A stretch of DNA of 64,000 bases from Sulfurimicrobium sp031426915. Its GTDB lineage: Bacteria > Pseudomonadota > Gammaproteobacteria > Burkholderiales > Sulfuricellaceae. The position numbers were made by a program, and so were the translations under genes. The notes under the pieces were generated by a model. That model did no database searches. It was given only the letters and a program-made list of their open reading frames with translations, and was not told the DNA's origin. The DNA lies in assembly GCA_031426915.1 (NCBI GenBank), contig JASJPB010000032.1, positions 99,418 to 163,417 of the forward strand. Reading direction: 5' to 3'. Shown here in pieces: positions 57,274 to 64,000 of this stretch; position 1 is the stretch's first letter; every line of letters starts with the position of its first letter.

Positions 57274-59613
57274 TCAGCGCGTCAATCCGGCGTAGAGAAT
57301 GGGCAGCTTCTCGGGCAACCGTTCCACATGGTCCACGACCATGTAGTTCCTGGCGCCAAAAATCCGGGAGACGTATTGATCCGCCCTCGGATCTAGCGAC
57401 ATGCAGAAAGTGGTCACGCCACTGCGCGCCATTTCCTCCACCGCCTTCTTGGTATCGTAACGCAAGTATTGCGGATCACGCACGTCCACGTCGGCCGGTT
57501 CGCCATCGGTGATCACCAGCAGCAGCTTCTTGGCCGATTTCTGCAATTTCAGGTAATGCCCGGCATGGCGAATCGCCGCGCCCATGCGCGTCGATAGTTG
57601 GCCGCTCATGCCCGCCAGGCGGGATTTCGGTACTTCATTGTAGGGCTGGTCGAAATCCTTGAAGCGGGAATATTCGACATTGTGGCGCCCGTCCGAGCAG
57701 AAGCCGTGAATCGCGAACGGGTCGCCGATCTTGTAAATGGCGTCCGCCAGCAGCACCGTGGCCTGGCGCTGCAAATCCAGCACGCTGTAATCCTGCCCGC
57801 TGACCTTGTCGTTGGTAGATTCCGACAGGTCCAGCAGCACCATCACCGAAATATCGCGTACCTTGCGCACCGAACGCATCATGATGCGTGGGTCGGGTTG
57901 CTGCCCCATGCGGATATCGATCATGGCGCGGATGGCGGCATTGACATCGACCTCGTCACCGTCTTCCAGCTTGCGGATGCGCGTCACGCCCTGCGGTTGC
58001 AGCGCATCGAGCAGGAACTTGAGACGGCCGATGGTGCGCTTGTGCTGGGCGGTGATGTCGTTTATGAGCTGCAAATCACCGGCTTTCGGACGTTTTTCCA
58101 GCACCGTAGCCCAGGCCGGACGTTCGAGCTGGATCTGGTAATCCCATTCCGAATAATGATAGGGCTCGGAAACCGGTTCCTTGCCTTCCAGTTCGTTGAA
58201 GGACTTGCCCATGTCTTCATAGGGAAAGAGTTCCGTGCCCAGCACCCAGATTTCTTCCGCATCGTCGCCGGCGTTCTCGACGTCGATTTCGTTGGCGAAC
58301 TCCATCAGGCTGACGTGCTTGCGCACCTGCTTGGGGGCGTCATACCCCGCTGCCATCGCCTTGTCGAAATCGAATTCCTCGAACTCCCAGAAATAGCGGT
58401 TGTCGTCGCGGTACGGCGCGGTGAGCAAGTCGCTGCGCGGGTTGAAGGCGATGCGCTTGCTCATGAATTCATGTGCCAGCTGCACGCCGATGTCCCAGGA
58501 TGCCTGGTTGGTGTCGATCCGGTCTCCAGCCTGCTTGAATAGCGACCGCCCCTGGGCGATCCACGGATCGTTGTCCTGGTAGCTGTCATCCAGCAGGGCA
58601 CGCGCCAGGCGGTTGAGATAGTCTCCGGCGGACTTTCCCTGGTTTGATTCAATCGTGTGCAGCTGCGCCCACAGGTGCTTGAGGCCCGGGAACTTGCGCA
58701 CCGCCAGGGCTTCCACCCGGGCATCCTCGATCACGCTGATCACCGCCATCTGCCAAGGATTGAGCGCCTCGGCCGAGATCGGGTCCTGGGTATAGACGAG
58801 GTGGGCGGCGCTATGGGCGGCGGCGGCACGGTACATCTCCAGGCCCGGCAGTCTGGTTTCGCCAAGGGCGAAATCATCGTAGGCATCGGGCAGGTGGATG
58901 AAATAGCCCTCGACAAAAGGCCGGTAGCCTTCGCGCGTCTCGAAGTCGCCGGAAGTCGGCTTCATGAAGAAATCCCTTGCCCACAGGGCGCGCAGATACA
59001 TGTTGATGCGGCGCTGCACGTCGATGAACAGCGTGCCCTTGCGCTCCTTCTGCAGCATCGCCAGCGATTCCCTGGATTGCAGGCTGAAATAGCTGGCTTG
59101 CTCCGGGTAGTTTGTGCGGTGGGCATGTGCGCCCCACAGCGCCCAGCGGCGCAGGCCGCCCAGGGTGAGCTGGCTGAAAAGTTTTTCCAGGTTTTCCAGC
59201 ATCGGGCGCACGCCGCGCGGCGCCTGCGATAGCAGGGTATTGAGGAATTGCAGATAGGCGCGGAACAGCACCTCGTCGCCGAGGCGATTGGCCGCCGTAG
59301 GGGCGGTGCTGAGAACCAGTTCGATCACCGCCCCCGAGGTCTTGGAGGCCAGCTCAAGCGCGGTTTGCACCAGGTCCGGCACCACATCCTCGCCGATTTC
59401 CTTGGCCACCAGCGGCGCATGGTCGATCCAGGTAGCGATCAGATCGTCGCCCTTGCCCAGGGTTTTCAGCGCGGCCGCACCCTTGAGATAATTATCCAGG
59501 CCGCGTGCGCTGAACACCTTGGTCGCTTCATGCCATGAAGCATGCAGGCTTTCCTGTAGGTCTGGCGAGAGCGAGGTTATCAGTTCCTGATAGTCTTCGA
59601 GATTGATAGACAT
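57274..59613 (-). CDS. cbbO: RuBisCO activase subunit CbbO (VWA protein)
   Basis: The 779-residue protein ends in a von Willebrand A domain with the metal site DLSESTNDK and a later ITDGEPADVDV segment. With CbbQ it forms an activase that removes inhibitory sugar phosphates from RuBisCO. GGAG stands six bases before the ATG at 59613 (MSINLEDYQELI); upstream ATGs are not used. It is fourth in cbbLSQO. It resembles NorD, but the context makes it CbbO. Confidence 0.93.
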   Translation of the reverse strand: MSINLEDYQELITSLSPDLQESLHASWHEATKVFSARGLDNYLKGAAALKTLGKGDDLIATWIDHAPLVAKEIGEDVVPDLVQTALELASKTSGAVIELVLSTAPTAANRLGDEVLFRAYLQFLNTLLSQAPRGVRPMLENLEKLFSQLTLGGLRRWALWGAHAHRTNYPEQASYFSLQSRESLAMLQKERKGTLFIDVQRRINMYLRALWARDFFMKPTSGDFETREGYRPFVEGYFIHLPDAYDDFALGETRLPGLEMYRAAAAHSAAHLVYTQDPISAEALNPWQMAVISVIEDARVEALAVRKFPGLKHLWAQLHTIESNQGKSAGDYLNRLARALLDDSYQDNDPWIAQGRSLFKQAGDRIDTNQASWDIGVQLAHEFMSKRIAFNPRSDLLTAPYRDDNRYFWEFEEFDFDKAMAAGYDAPKQVRKHVSLMEFANEIDVENAGDDAEEIWVLGTELFPYEDMGKSFNELEGKEPVSEPYHYSEWDYQIQLERPAWATVLEKRPKAGDLQLINDITAQHKRTIGRLKFLLDALQPQGVTRIRKLEDGDEVDVNAAIRAMIDIRMGQQPDPRIMMRSVRKVRDISVMVLLDLSESTNDKVSGQDYSVLDLQRQATVLLADAIYKIGDPFAIHGFCSDGRHNVEYSRFKDFDQPYNEVPKSRLAGMSGQLSTRMGAAIRHAGHYLKLQKSAKKLLLVITDGEPADVDVRDPQYLRYDTKKAVEEMARSGVTTFCMSLDPRADQYVSRIFGARNYMVVDHVERLPEKLPILYAGLTR

Positions 59614-59650
59614 TGCAACTCCAGCATTCATTCGACAAAAAAACAGTTGA

Positions 59651-59757
59651 ACCGCAAAGGACGCTAGGAGCGCAAAGAAGTTCAAAGACCAAAACAACTT
59701 AATCGGTTGCCAGACGGGTTATTGCTTTACTTTGCGAACCTTTGCGTCCTTTGCGGT
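59651..59757. repeat. Interspersed inverted repeat A, copy 2
   Basis: Arms ACCGCAAAGGACGC... (59651-59680) and ...CCTTTGCGTCCTTTGCGGT (59726-59757) match the repeat at 8053-8178. It fills much of the 162-base cbbQ-cbbO spacer. Confidence 0.75.
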
Positions 59758-59775
59758 GAGATGCCGTTTTCAGAA

Positions 59776-60579
59776 TCAAAAGAACGTCGTCACGGCCGCA
59801 TCCAGCGCATCGCGCATGTCGGGATCGTCGGTAATCGGGCGCACCAGGGCCACGCGGCAGGCCTTGACCGGATCGACGCCGGTGGCGATGAGGCTGCCGG
59901 CGTAAATCAGCATGCGCGTCGAGATGCCCTCGTCGAGTCCGTGACCCTTGAGGTTGCGCGCGCGTTCCGCGATGGAAACCAGCTTGCCGGCCACTTCCGC
60001 AGTGACGCCGGTTTCATGGGCGACGATCTCGGTTTCGATGGCGTGCTCGGGGTAGTTGAAGTCGAGTCCGCCGAAACGCTGCTTCGTGGACTGCTTGAGA
60101 TCCTTCATCAGGCTCTGGTAACCGGGGTTGTAGGAAATCACCAACTGGAAGTCGGGATGGGCATGGACCAGCTCACCCTTCTTTTCCAGCGGCAGCACGC
60201 GGCGGTTGTCGGTCAGCGGGTGGATCACCACGGTGGTGTCCTGGCGCGCTTCCACCACTTCATCCAGATAGACGATGGCGCCGTGGCGCGCGCCGAGGGC
60301 GAGCGGGCCATCCTGCCAGCGCGTGCCCTGGGCATCAAGCAGGAAGCGGCCGACCAGGTCGGAGGCTGTCATGTCCTCGTTGCAGGCCACGGTGATCAGC
60401 GGCTTGCCCAGTTTCCATGCCATGTGTTCGACGAAGCGCGTTTTGCCGCAGCCGGTCGGGCCTTTCAGCATCATCGGCATGCGCACGCTGTAGGCGGCTT
60501 CATATAGTTCCACCTCGTCCGAGACGGGGCGGTAGTAGGGTTCTTTTTCGATACGGTACTGCTGGATGATGTCGTTCAT
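59776..60579 (-). CDS. cbbQ: RuBisCO activase AAA+ subunit CbbQ
   Basis: The 267-residue AAA+ ATPase has Walker A LKGPTGCGKTRFVEHMA, Walker B AIVYLDEVVEAR and VISYNPGYQS, and belongs to the MoxR-type CbbQ/NorQ group. With CbbO it reactivates RuBisCO. It is located between cbbS and cbbO in the cbbLSQO order. Confidence 0.95.
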   Translation of the reverse strand: MNDIIQQYRIEKEPYYRPVSDEVELYEAAYSVRMPMMLKGPTGCGKTRFVEHMAWKLGKPLITVACNEDMTASDLVGRFLLDAQGTRWQDGPLALGARHGAIVYLDEVVEARQDTTVVIHPLTDNRRVLPLEKKGELVHAHPDFQLVISYNPGYQSLMKDLKQSTKQRFGGLDFNYPEHAIETEIVAHETGVTAEVAGKLVSIAERARNLKGHGLDEGISTRMLIYAGSLIATGVDPVKACRVALVRPITDDPDMRDALDAAVTTFF

Positions 60580-60597
60580 GTCGTTCTCTCAGAAGGC

Positions 60598-60638
60598 GCT
60601 TGTAGCCTGCTACCCGCTACGAGCCACAGGCTACAAGC
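60598..60638. repeat. Palindrome in the cbbS-cbbQ spacer
   Basis: A perfect 12-base inverted repeat (GCTTGTAGCCTG / CAGGCTACAAGC) with a 17-base loop fills most of the 70-base spacer. There is no T-run. Confidence 0.75.
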
Positions 60639-60649
60639 TCACAACCAAA

Positions 60650-61006
60650 CTAAACTGTCTTGCCGCGGAAAATCACCATCGCCGCGCCCTGTGACTGGTT
60701 GAAGTTGTTGTAACCAATCAGACGCACGTGGTTGTTGGGGTTGGCCTTGTGACAGGCTTCCGCCTCAGCCAGCACCTTGGTCACGTCGGTTTCGCCGAAC
60801 ATCGGCAGCTTCCACATGTACCAGTAGGAATCCATCAGGTATTCCGGCTCGGTATGCTCGATGGCCGGATTCCAGCCTTTGGAAACCAGATATTCCACTT
60901 GCGTCTTGATCTCGTCCGCAGTCATGGCCGGCAAGTAGGAGAAGGTCTCGAACTTGCGGCTGGCAGGATCGCTAACGCGCGATTTGTAATCCATTACTTC
61001 ACTCAT
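60650..61006 (-). CDS. cbbS: Ribulose-1,5-bisphosphate carboxylase small subunit
   Basis: The 118-residue protein has the small-subunit motifs FETFSYLPAMTADEI, DSYWYMWKLPMFG and HVRLIGYNNFNQSQ. It pairs with CbbL in an L8S8 enzyme. The N-terminal segment MSEVMDYKSRVSDPASRKFE matches the non-carboxysomal IAq type. Confidence 0.97.
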   Translation of the reverse strand: MSEVMDYKSRVSDPASRKFETFSYLPAMTADEIKTQVEYLVSKGWNPAIEHTEPEYLMDSYWYMWKLPMFGETDVTKVLAEAEACHKANPNNHVRLIGYNNFNQSQGAAMVIFRGKTV

Positions 61007-61020
61007 GATTCAATCCTTTT

Positions 61021-61096
61021 GTAGGTTAGGTTAGGCGTAGCCGTAACCCAACGTTCTGTGAATTGTTGGGTATCGCTTGCGCTCAACCCAACCTAC
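61021..61096. repeat. Palindromic repeat in the cbbL-cbbS spacer
   Basis: Two 32-base arms (61021-61052 and 61065-61096) with GTAGGTT and AACCTAC ends occupy nearly the whole 94-base gap between the two RuBisCO subunit genes. They share the TTGGGTT/AACCCAA word of an interspersed repeat seen in many proteobacteria. Confidence 0.7.
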
Positions 61097-61100
61097 GTTT

Positions 61101-62522
61101 TTACTTATGTGCCACGTCCAACTTGTCGACGGTATCGAACTCGAACTTGATCTCTTTCCAGGTTTCCATGGCGATCTTCAATTCCGGGCTGTTGGCTGCC
61201 GCCTTGGTCAGGATGTCCTTGCCTTCCTTCTCGATATCACGGCCCTGGTTACGCGCTGCCACGCTGGCTTCCAGCGCCACGCGGTTGGCCGCTGCGCCGG
61301 CTGCGTTACCCCATGGGTGGCCCAGCGTGCCGCCGCCGAACTGCAGCACCGAGTCGTCACCGAAAATGTTCACCAGCGCAGGCATGTGCCAGACGTGGAT
61401 GCCGCCGGATGCAACCGGCATCACGCCGGGCATGGAGCCCCAGTCCTGGTCGAAGAAGATGCCGCGGCTGCGGTCTTCCTTGATGAACTCGTCGCGCATG
61501 ATGTCGATCCAGCCCAGGGTCGCTTCGCGGTCGCCTTCCAGCTTACCCACCACAGTGCCGGAGTGCAGGTGATCGCCACCGGACAAACGCAGAATCTTGG
61601 TCAGCACGCGGAAGTGAATGCCGTGGTGCGGGTTGCGGTCGAGCACAGCGTGCATGGCGCGGTGGATGTGCAGCAGCATGCCGTTCTTGCGGCACCAGTT
61701 GGCCAGGCCGGTGTTGGCCGTCAGACCGCCGGTGAGGTAGTCGTGCATGATGATCGGTGCGCCGATTTCCTTGGCGAACTCGGCACGCTCGTACATCATT
61801 TCCGGCGTTGGCGCCGTGACGTTCAGATAGTGGCCCTTGCGCTCGCCGGTTTCGCGCTGAGCTTTCAGGGTGGCTTCGTGCACGAACTCGAAACGATCGC
61901 GCCAACGCATGAATGGCTGGCTGTTGACGTTCTCGTCGTCCTTGGTGAAGTCCAGGCCGCCGCGCAGGCACTCGTAAACGGCACGGCCGTAGTTTTTGGC
62001 GGACAGGCCGAGCTTGGGCTTGATGGTGCAGCCCAGCATCGGACGGCCGTACTTGTTCATTTTGTCGCGCTCGACCTGGATACCCTGGGGTGGGCCACCG
62101 CAGGTCTTGACGTAGGCGATCGGGAAGCGGATGTCTTCCAGGCGCAGTGCGCGCAGGGCCTTGAAGCCGAACACGTTGCCCACCAGCGAGGTCAGCACGT
62201 TGACCACGGAACCCTCTTCGAACAGGTCGATCGGGTAGGCCACGAAGGCGTAGAAGCAGGTATCATCGCCAGGTACGTCCTCGATGCGATAGGCGCGGCC
62301 CTTGTAGTAGTCCAGGTCGGTCAGCAGGTCGGTCCACACCGTGGTCCAGGTGCCGGTCGAAGATTCGGCGGCCACGGCTGCAGCGACTTCTTCGCGGGGC
62401 ACGCCAGGCTGCGGTGTGATTTTGAAACAGGCGAGGATGTCGGTATCCAGCGGGGTGTATTCCGGCGTCCAGTAAGTTTGCCGGTATTCTTTCACACCGG
62501 CGTTGTAGGTCTTGACTGCCAT
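61101..62522 (-). CDS. cbbL: Ribulose-1,5-bisphosphate carboxylase large subunit (form I)
   Basis: The 473-residue protein has GCTIKPKLGLSAKNYGRA, the carbamylated-lysine motif GGLDFTKDDENVNSQPF and AYVKTCGGPPQGIQ. It catalyses carbon dioxide fixation in the Calvin cycle. AAGGAG lies before the ATG at 62522. The cbbLSQO gene order without csoS genes fits the form IAq, non-carboxysomal type. It is divergent from cbbR. Confidence 0.97.
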   Translation of the reverse strand: MAVKTYNAGVKEYRQTYWTPEYTPLDTDILACFKITPQPGVPREEVAAAVAAESSTGTWTTVWTDLLTDLDYYKGRAYRIEDVPGDDTCFYAFVAYPIDLFEEGSVVNVLTSLVGNVFGFKALRALRLEDIRFPIAYVKTCGGPPQGIQVERDKMNKYGRPMLGCTIKPKLGLSAKNYGRAVYECLRGGLDFTKDDENVNSQPFMRWRDRFEFVHEATLKAQRETGERKGHYLNVTAPTPEMMYERAEFAKEIGAPIIMHDYLTGGLTANTGLANWCRKNGMLLHIHRAMHAVLDRNPHHGIHFRVLTKILRLSGGDHLHSGTVVGKLEGDREATLGWIDIMRDEFIKEDRSRGIFFDQDWGSMPGVMPVASGGIHVWHMPALVNIFGDDSVLQFGGGTLGHPWGNAAGAAANRVALEASVAARNQGRDIEKEGKDILTKAAANSPELKIAMETWKEIKFEFDTVDKLDVAHK

Positions 62523-62643
62523 TGCAAGCTCCTTGATTTCAGGTTGGAACATATGCTTCCCGGTATGGAAAGCTTGTGGCTCGTTAGAGCGTGGAGCCAC
62601 TATAAACACATCGATACATAAATAATAATTGTAATTATGGATG

Positions 62644-62671
62644 TTTATCATAGATAATTATCTATGATAAA
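62644..62671. promoter_or_regulatory. Perfect 28-bp AT-rich palindrome in the cbbL-cbbR gap
   Basis: Both 14-base halves (TTTATCATAGATAA and its complement) pair perfectly, 18 bases before the cbbR ATG. It contains T-N11-A LysR-type patterns, so it is a likely CbbR operator. The rest of the 167-base gap is AT-rich and holds the divergent promoters. Confidence 0.7.
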
Positions 62672-62689
62672 TCCTTCCAGGAAACAGCA

Positions 62690-63655
62690 ATGAAACATGC
62701 CACCTTGCGCCAGCTAAAGGTTTTCGAGTCGGTGGCGCGCAACCTGAGCTTCACCCGCGCCGCCGAAGAACTGCACCTGACCCAGCCAACCGTCTCCATC
62801 CAGCTCAAGCAGCTGAGCGAAATTGTCGGCTTGCCATTGCTGGAACAGATCGGCAAGCGCATTCATATGACCGATGTCGGGATCGCGCTGCTCAAGGTCT
62901 GTCACGACATTTTCGAGGGACTGTCGCGTTTCGAGATGCTGGTGTCGGATATGAAAGGGGTAAAGGCGGGCAAGCTGCGGCTGGCGGTGATCACCACCGC
63001 CAAGTATTTCGTGCCGCGCCTGCTCGGGCCGTTCTGCCAGCGCTATCCCGGCATCGACGTATCGCTCAAGGTGACCAACCGCGAGCGGGTGTTGCAGCGC
63101 ATGGCTGACAACGAGGACGACCTGTACGTGCTCGGGCAGCCGCCGGAACACATGGAGGTCGAACTCGAACCCTTCCTGGAGAATCCGTTGGTGGTGCTGG
63201 CCGCACGCGGCCATCCGCTGATAGTGGAGAGGAATATTCCCTTATCGCGCCTGGTGGAGGAACCGTTCCTGATGCGCGAGCCGGGCTCCGGCACCCGCCT
63301 CGCCACCGAGCGTTTTTTCGGCGAGCGCGGGCTGAAACTCAAGGTCAGGATGGAACTCGGCAGCAACGAGGCGATCAAGCAGGCGGTGGCAGGAGGTCTG
63401 GGCATCGCCGTGCTGTCGGCGCATACCCTCGCGCTGGAACGCAGCAGCGACGAACTGGCTCTGCTCGATGTCGAGGGTTTTCCGATCCGTCGCCACTGGT
63501 ATGTGGCCTACCCGAAGGACAAGCAGCCGTCGGTGGTCGCGCTGGCCTTTCTCGATTTCCTGCGCGAGGAGAGCAAACACTTGGGCGAGCATTATTTGCA
63601 GGGGATTCCGGGCTTCCCCGCCCTGCCACGCGAAAAGGGCAGAAAGGCTGGATAA
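62690..63655 (+). CDS. cbbR: LysR-type regulator CbbR
   Basis: The 321-residue protein has an N-terminal helix-turn-helix (MKHATLRQLKVFESVARNLS, FTRAAEELHLTQPTVSIQLK) and a LysR effector-binding domain. The divergent position next to cbbLSQO and the CbbR-like start identify it. CbbR activates cbb genes in response to Calvin cycle metabolites. Confidence 0.94.
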   Translation: MKHATLRQLKVFESVARNLSFTRAAEELHLTQPTVSIQLKQLSEIVGLPLLEQIGKRIHMTDVGIALLKVCHDIFEGLSRFEMLVSDMKGVKAGKLRLAVITTAKYFVPRLLGPFCQRYPGIDVSLKVTNRERVLQRMADNEDDLYVLGQPPEHMEVELEPFLENPLVVLAARGHPLIVERNIPLSRLVEEPFLMREPGSGTRLATERFFGERGLKLKVRMELGSNEAIKQAVAGGLGIAVLSAHTLALERSSDELALLDVEGFPIRRHWYVAYPKDKQPSVVALAFLDFLREESKHLGEHYLQGIPGFPALPREKGRKAG

Positions 63656-63684
63656 GGAGCCCTCGCAGGTTTTCCAGTCAGTCC

Positions 63685-64000
63685 TTAACCACCATCACCC
63701 CTGTCTGGCGTCATTCCTTTCCGTGTGGCGATCAAGCTGGCGGCCACGCTCGCCCCGATCAGCGCCGCGACGATGGTCAGCGAGGCTGCCACCGGTACGT
63801 GAACCCAGGGCGCGATCAGCATCTTGGCGCCGATGAAGGTGAGCACCATGGCCAAGCCGTATTTCAGCAGGTGGAAACGGTCCGCTACGTCGGCGAGCAG
63901 GAAATACAGCGCCCGCAAACCCATGATGGCGAAAATGTTGGAGGTAAAGACGATGAAGGGGTCGGTGGTGATGGCGAAGATGGCCGGGATGGAATCCACC
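63685..64000 (-). CDS. TerC-family membrane protein, N-terminal part missing
   Basis: The last ~105 residues of a TerC/Alx family protein are present; the start lies beyond the window. The metal-site segment SIPAIFAITTDPFIVFTSN and MGLRALYFLLADVADRFHLLKYG are diagnostic. TerC proteins move or protect against manganese and other metals. It converges with cbbR. Confidence 0.9.
   Translation of the reverse strand, partial: VDSIPAIFAITTDPFIVFTSNIFAIMGLRALYFLLADVADRFHLLKYGLAMVLTFIGAKMLIAPWVHVPVAASLTIVAALIGASVAASLIATRKGMTPDRGDGG

Noticed and set aside
61077..62621. 514-residue plus-strand frame opposite cbbL
   Set aside because: cbbL fills the minus strand and is unmistakable. The long antisense frame results from third-position GC bias.
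48773..64000. Carboxysome genes near RuBisCO
   Set aside because: No csoS shell gene, CsoSCA or pterin dehydratase was seen; cbbQ and cbbO follow cbbLS instead, fitting a cytosolic form I enzyme.
1..64000. tRNA genes, CRISPR arrays, insertion sequences or prophage
   Set aside because: I found no tRNA-like cloverleaf with a GGTTCGAATCC arm, no regularly spaced direct repeats, and no transposase, integrase or phage gene.

Overview
The window looks like a piece of the chromosome of a chemolithoautotrophic, sulfur-oxidising betaproteobacterium (order Nitrosomonadales, for example a Sulfuricella-, Thiobacillus- or Gallionella-like lineage; this placement is inference). The signs are a high-GC chromosome packed with housekeeping genes of betaproteobacterial type, a form I RuBisCO operon with cbbQ and cbbO and a divergent cbbR, a type I sulfide:quinone oxidoreductase, a cbb3 oxidase cluster and an FNR regulator. 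I saw no tRNA, rRNA, insertion sequence, phage or CRISPR array.

Layout. 0-6.1 kb: the end of a cheB-type methylesterase gene and two translationally coupled sensory kinases. 6.1-10.1 kb (minus strand): a moxR / DUF58 / transglutaminase-like set. 10.2-14.3 kb: a Yip1-type membrane protein, an unrecognised exported protein, a D,D-carboxypeptidase and a multi-spanning TPR protein. 14.3-22.1 kb: CNP1-like protein, rpmB-rpmG, an NAD(P)H oxidoreductase with radC, coaBC-dut, acnB, a GST and a DUF4124 protein. 22.1-26.8 kb: mnmA, nudJ, rluE and icd, in an arrangement also known from E. coli, then cspA. 27.0-29.6 kb: clpS-clpA.

29.6-34.6 kb is the most distinctive region. It holds a sigma-54 activator whose three sensor cysteines have the spacing of the sulfane-sulfur sensor FisR, a consensus -24/-12 promoter with palindromic upstream sites, and an operon of a small protein, sqr, a Lys-rich exported peptide and two tandem exported rhodaneses. 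I read it as a self-contained, sulfide/polysulfide-induced sulfur-handling module. It contains no recognisable persulfide dioxygenase.

34.6-45.8 kb: a PhnD-like binding protein, a fatty acid desaturase, ccoI-ccoS, ccoNOQP-ccoG-ccoH, a 45-residue membrane protein and fnr. 45.8-48.8 kb: queG, tsaE and amiC.

48.9-63.7 kb is a carbon metabolism block, nearly all on the minus strand: cbbY, PEP carboxylase, class II aldolase, purE, a broken tsaC/sua5, carbonic anhydrase, purC, psiE, an unknown 100-residue protein, then cbbO, cbbQ, cbbS and cbbL read towards lower coordinates from the cbbL/cbbR divergent promoter. The four spacers downstream of cbbL, cbbS, cbbQ and cbbO each hold a palindrome, and the four are unlike one another. 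The window ends inside a TerC-family gene. Start codons were chosen by ribosome-binding sites and family starts; hand-counted site positions may be off by one base.
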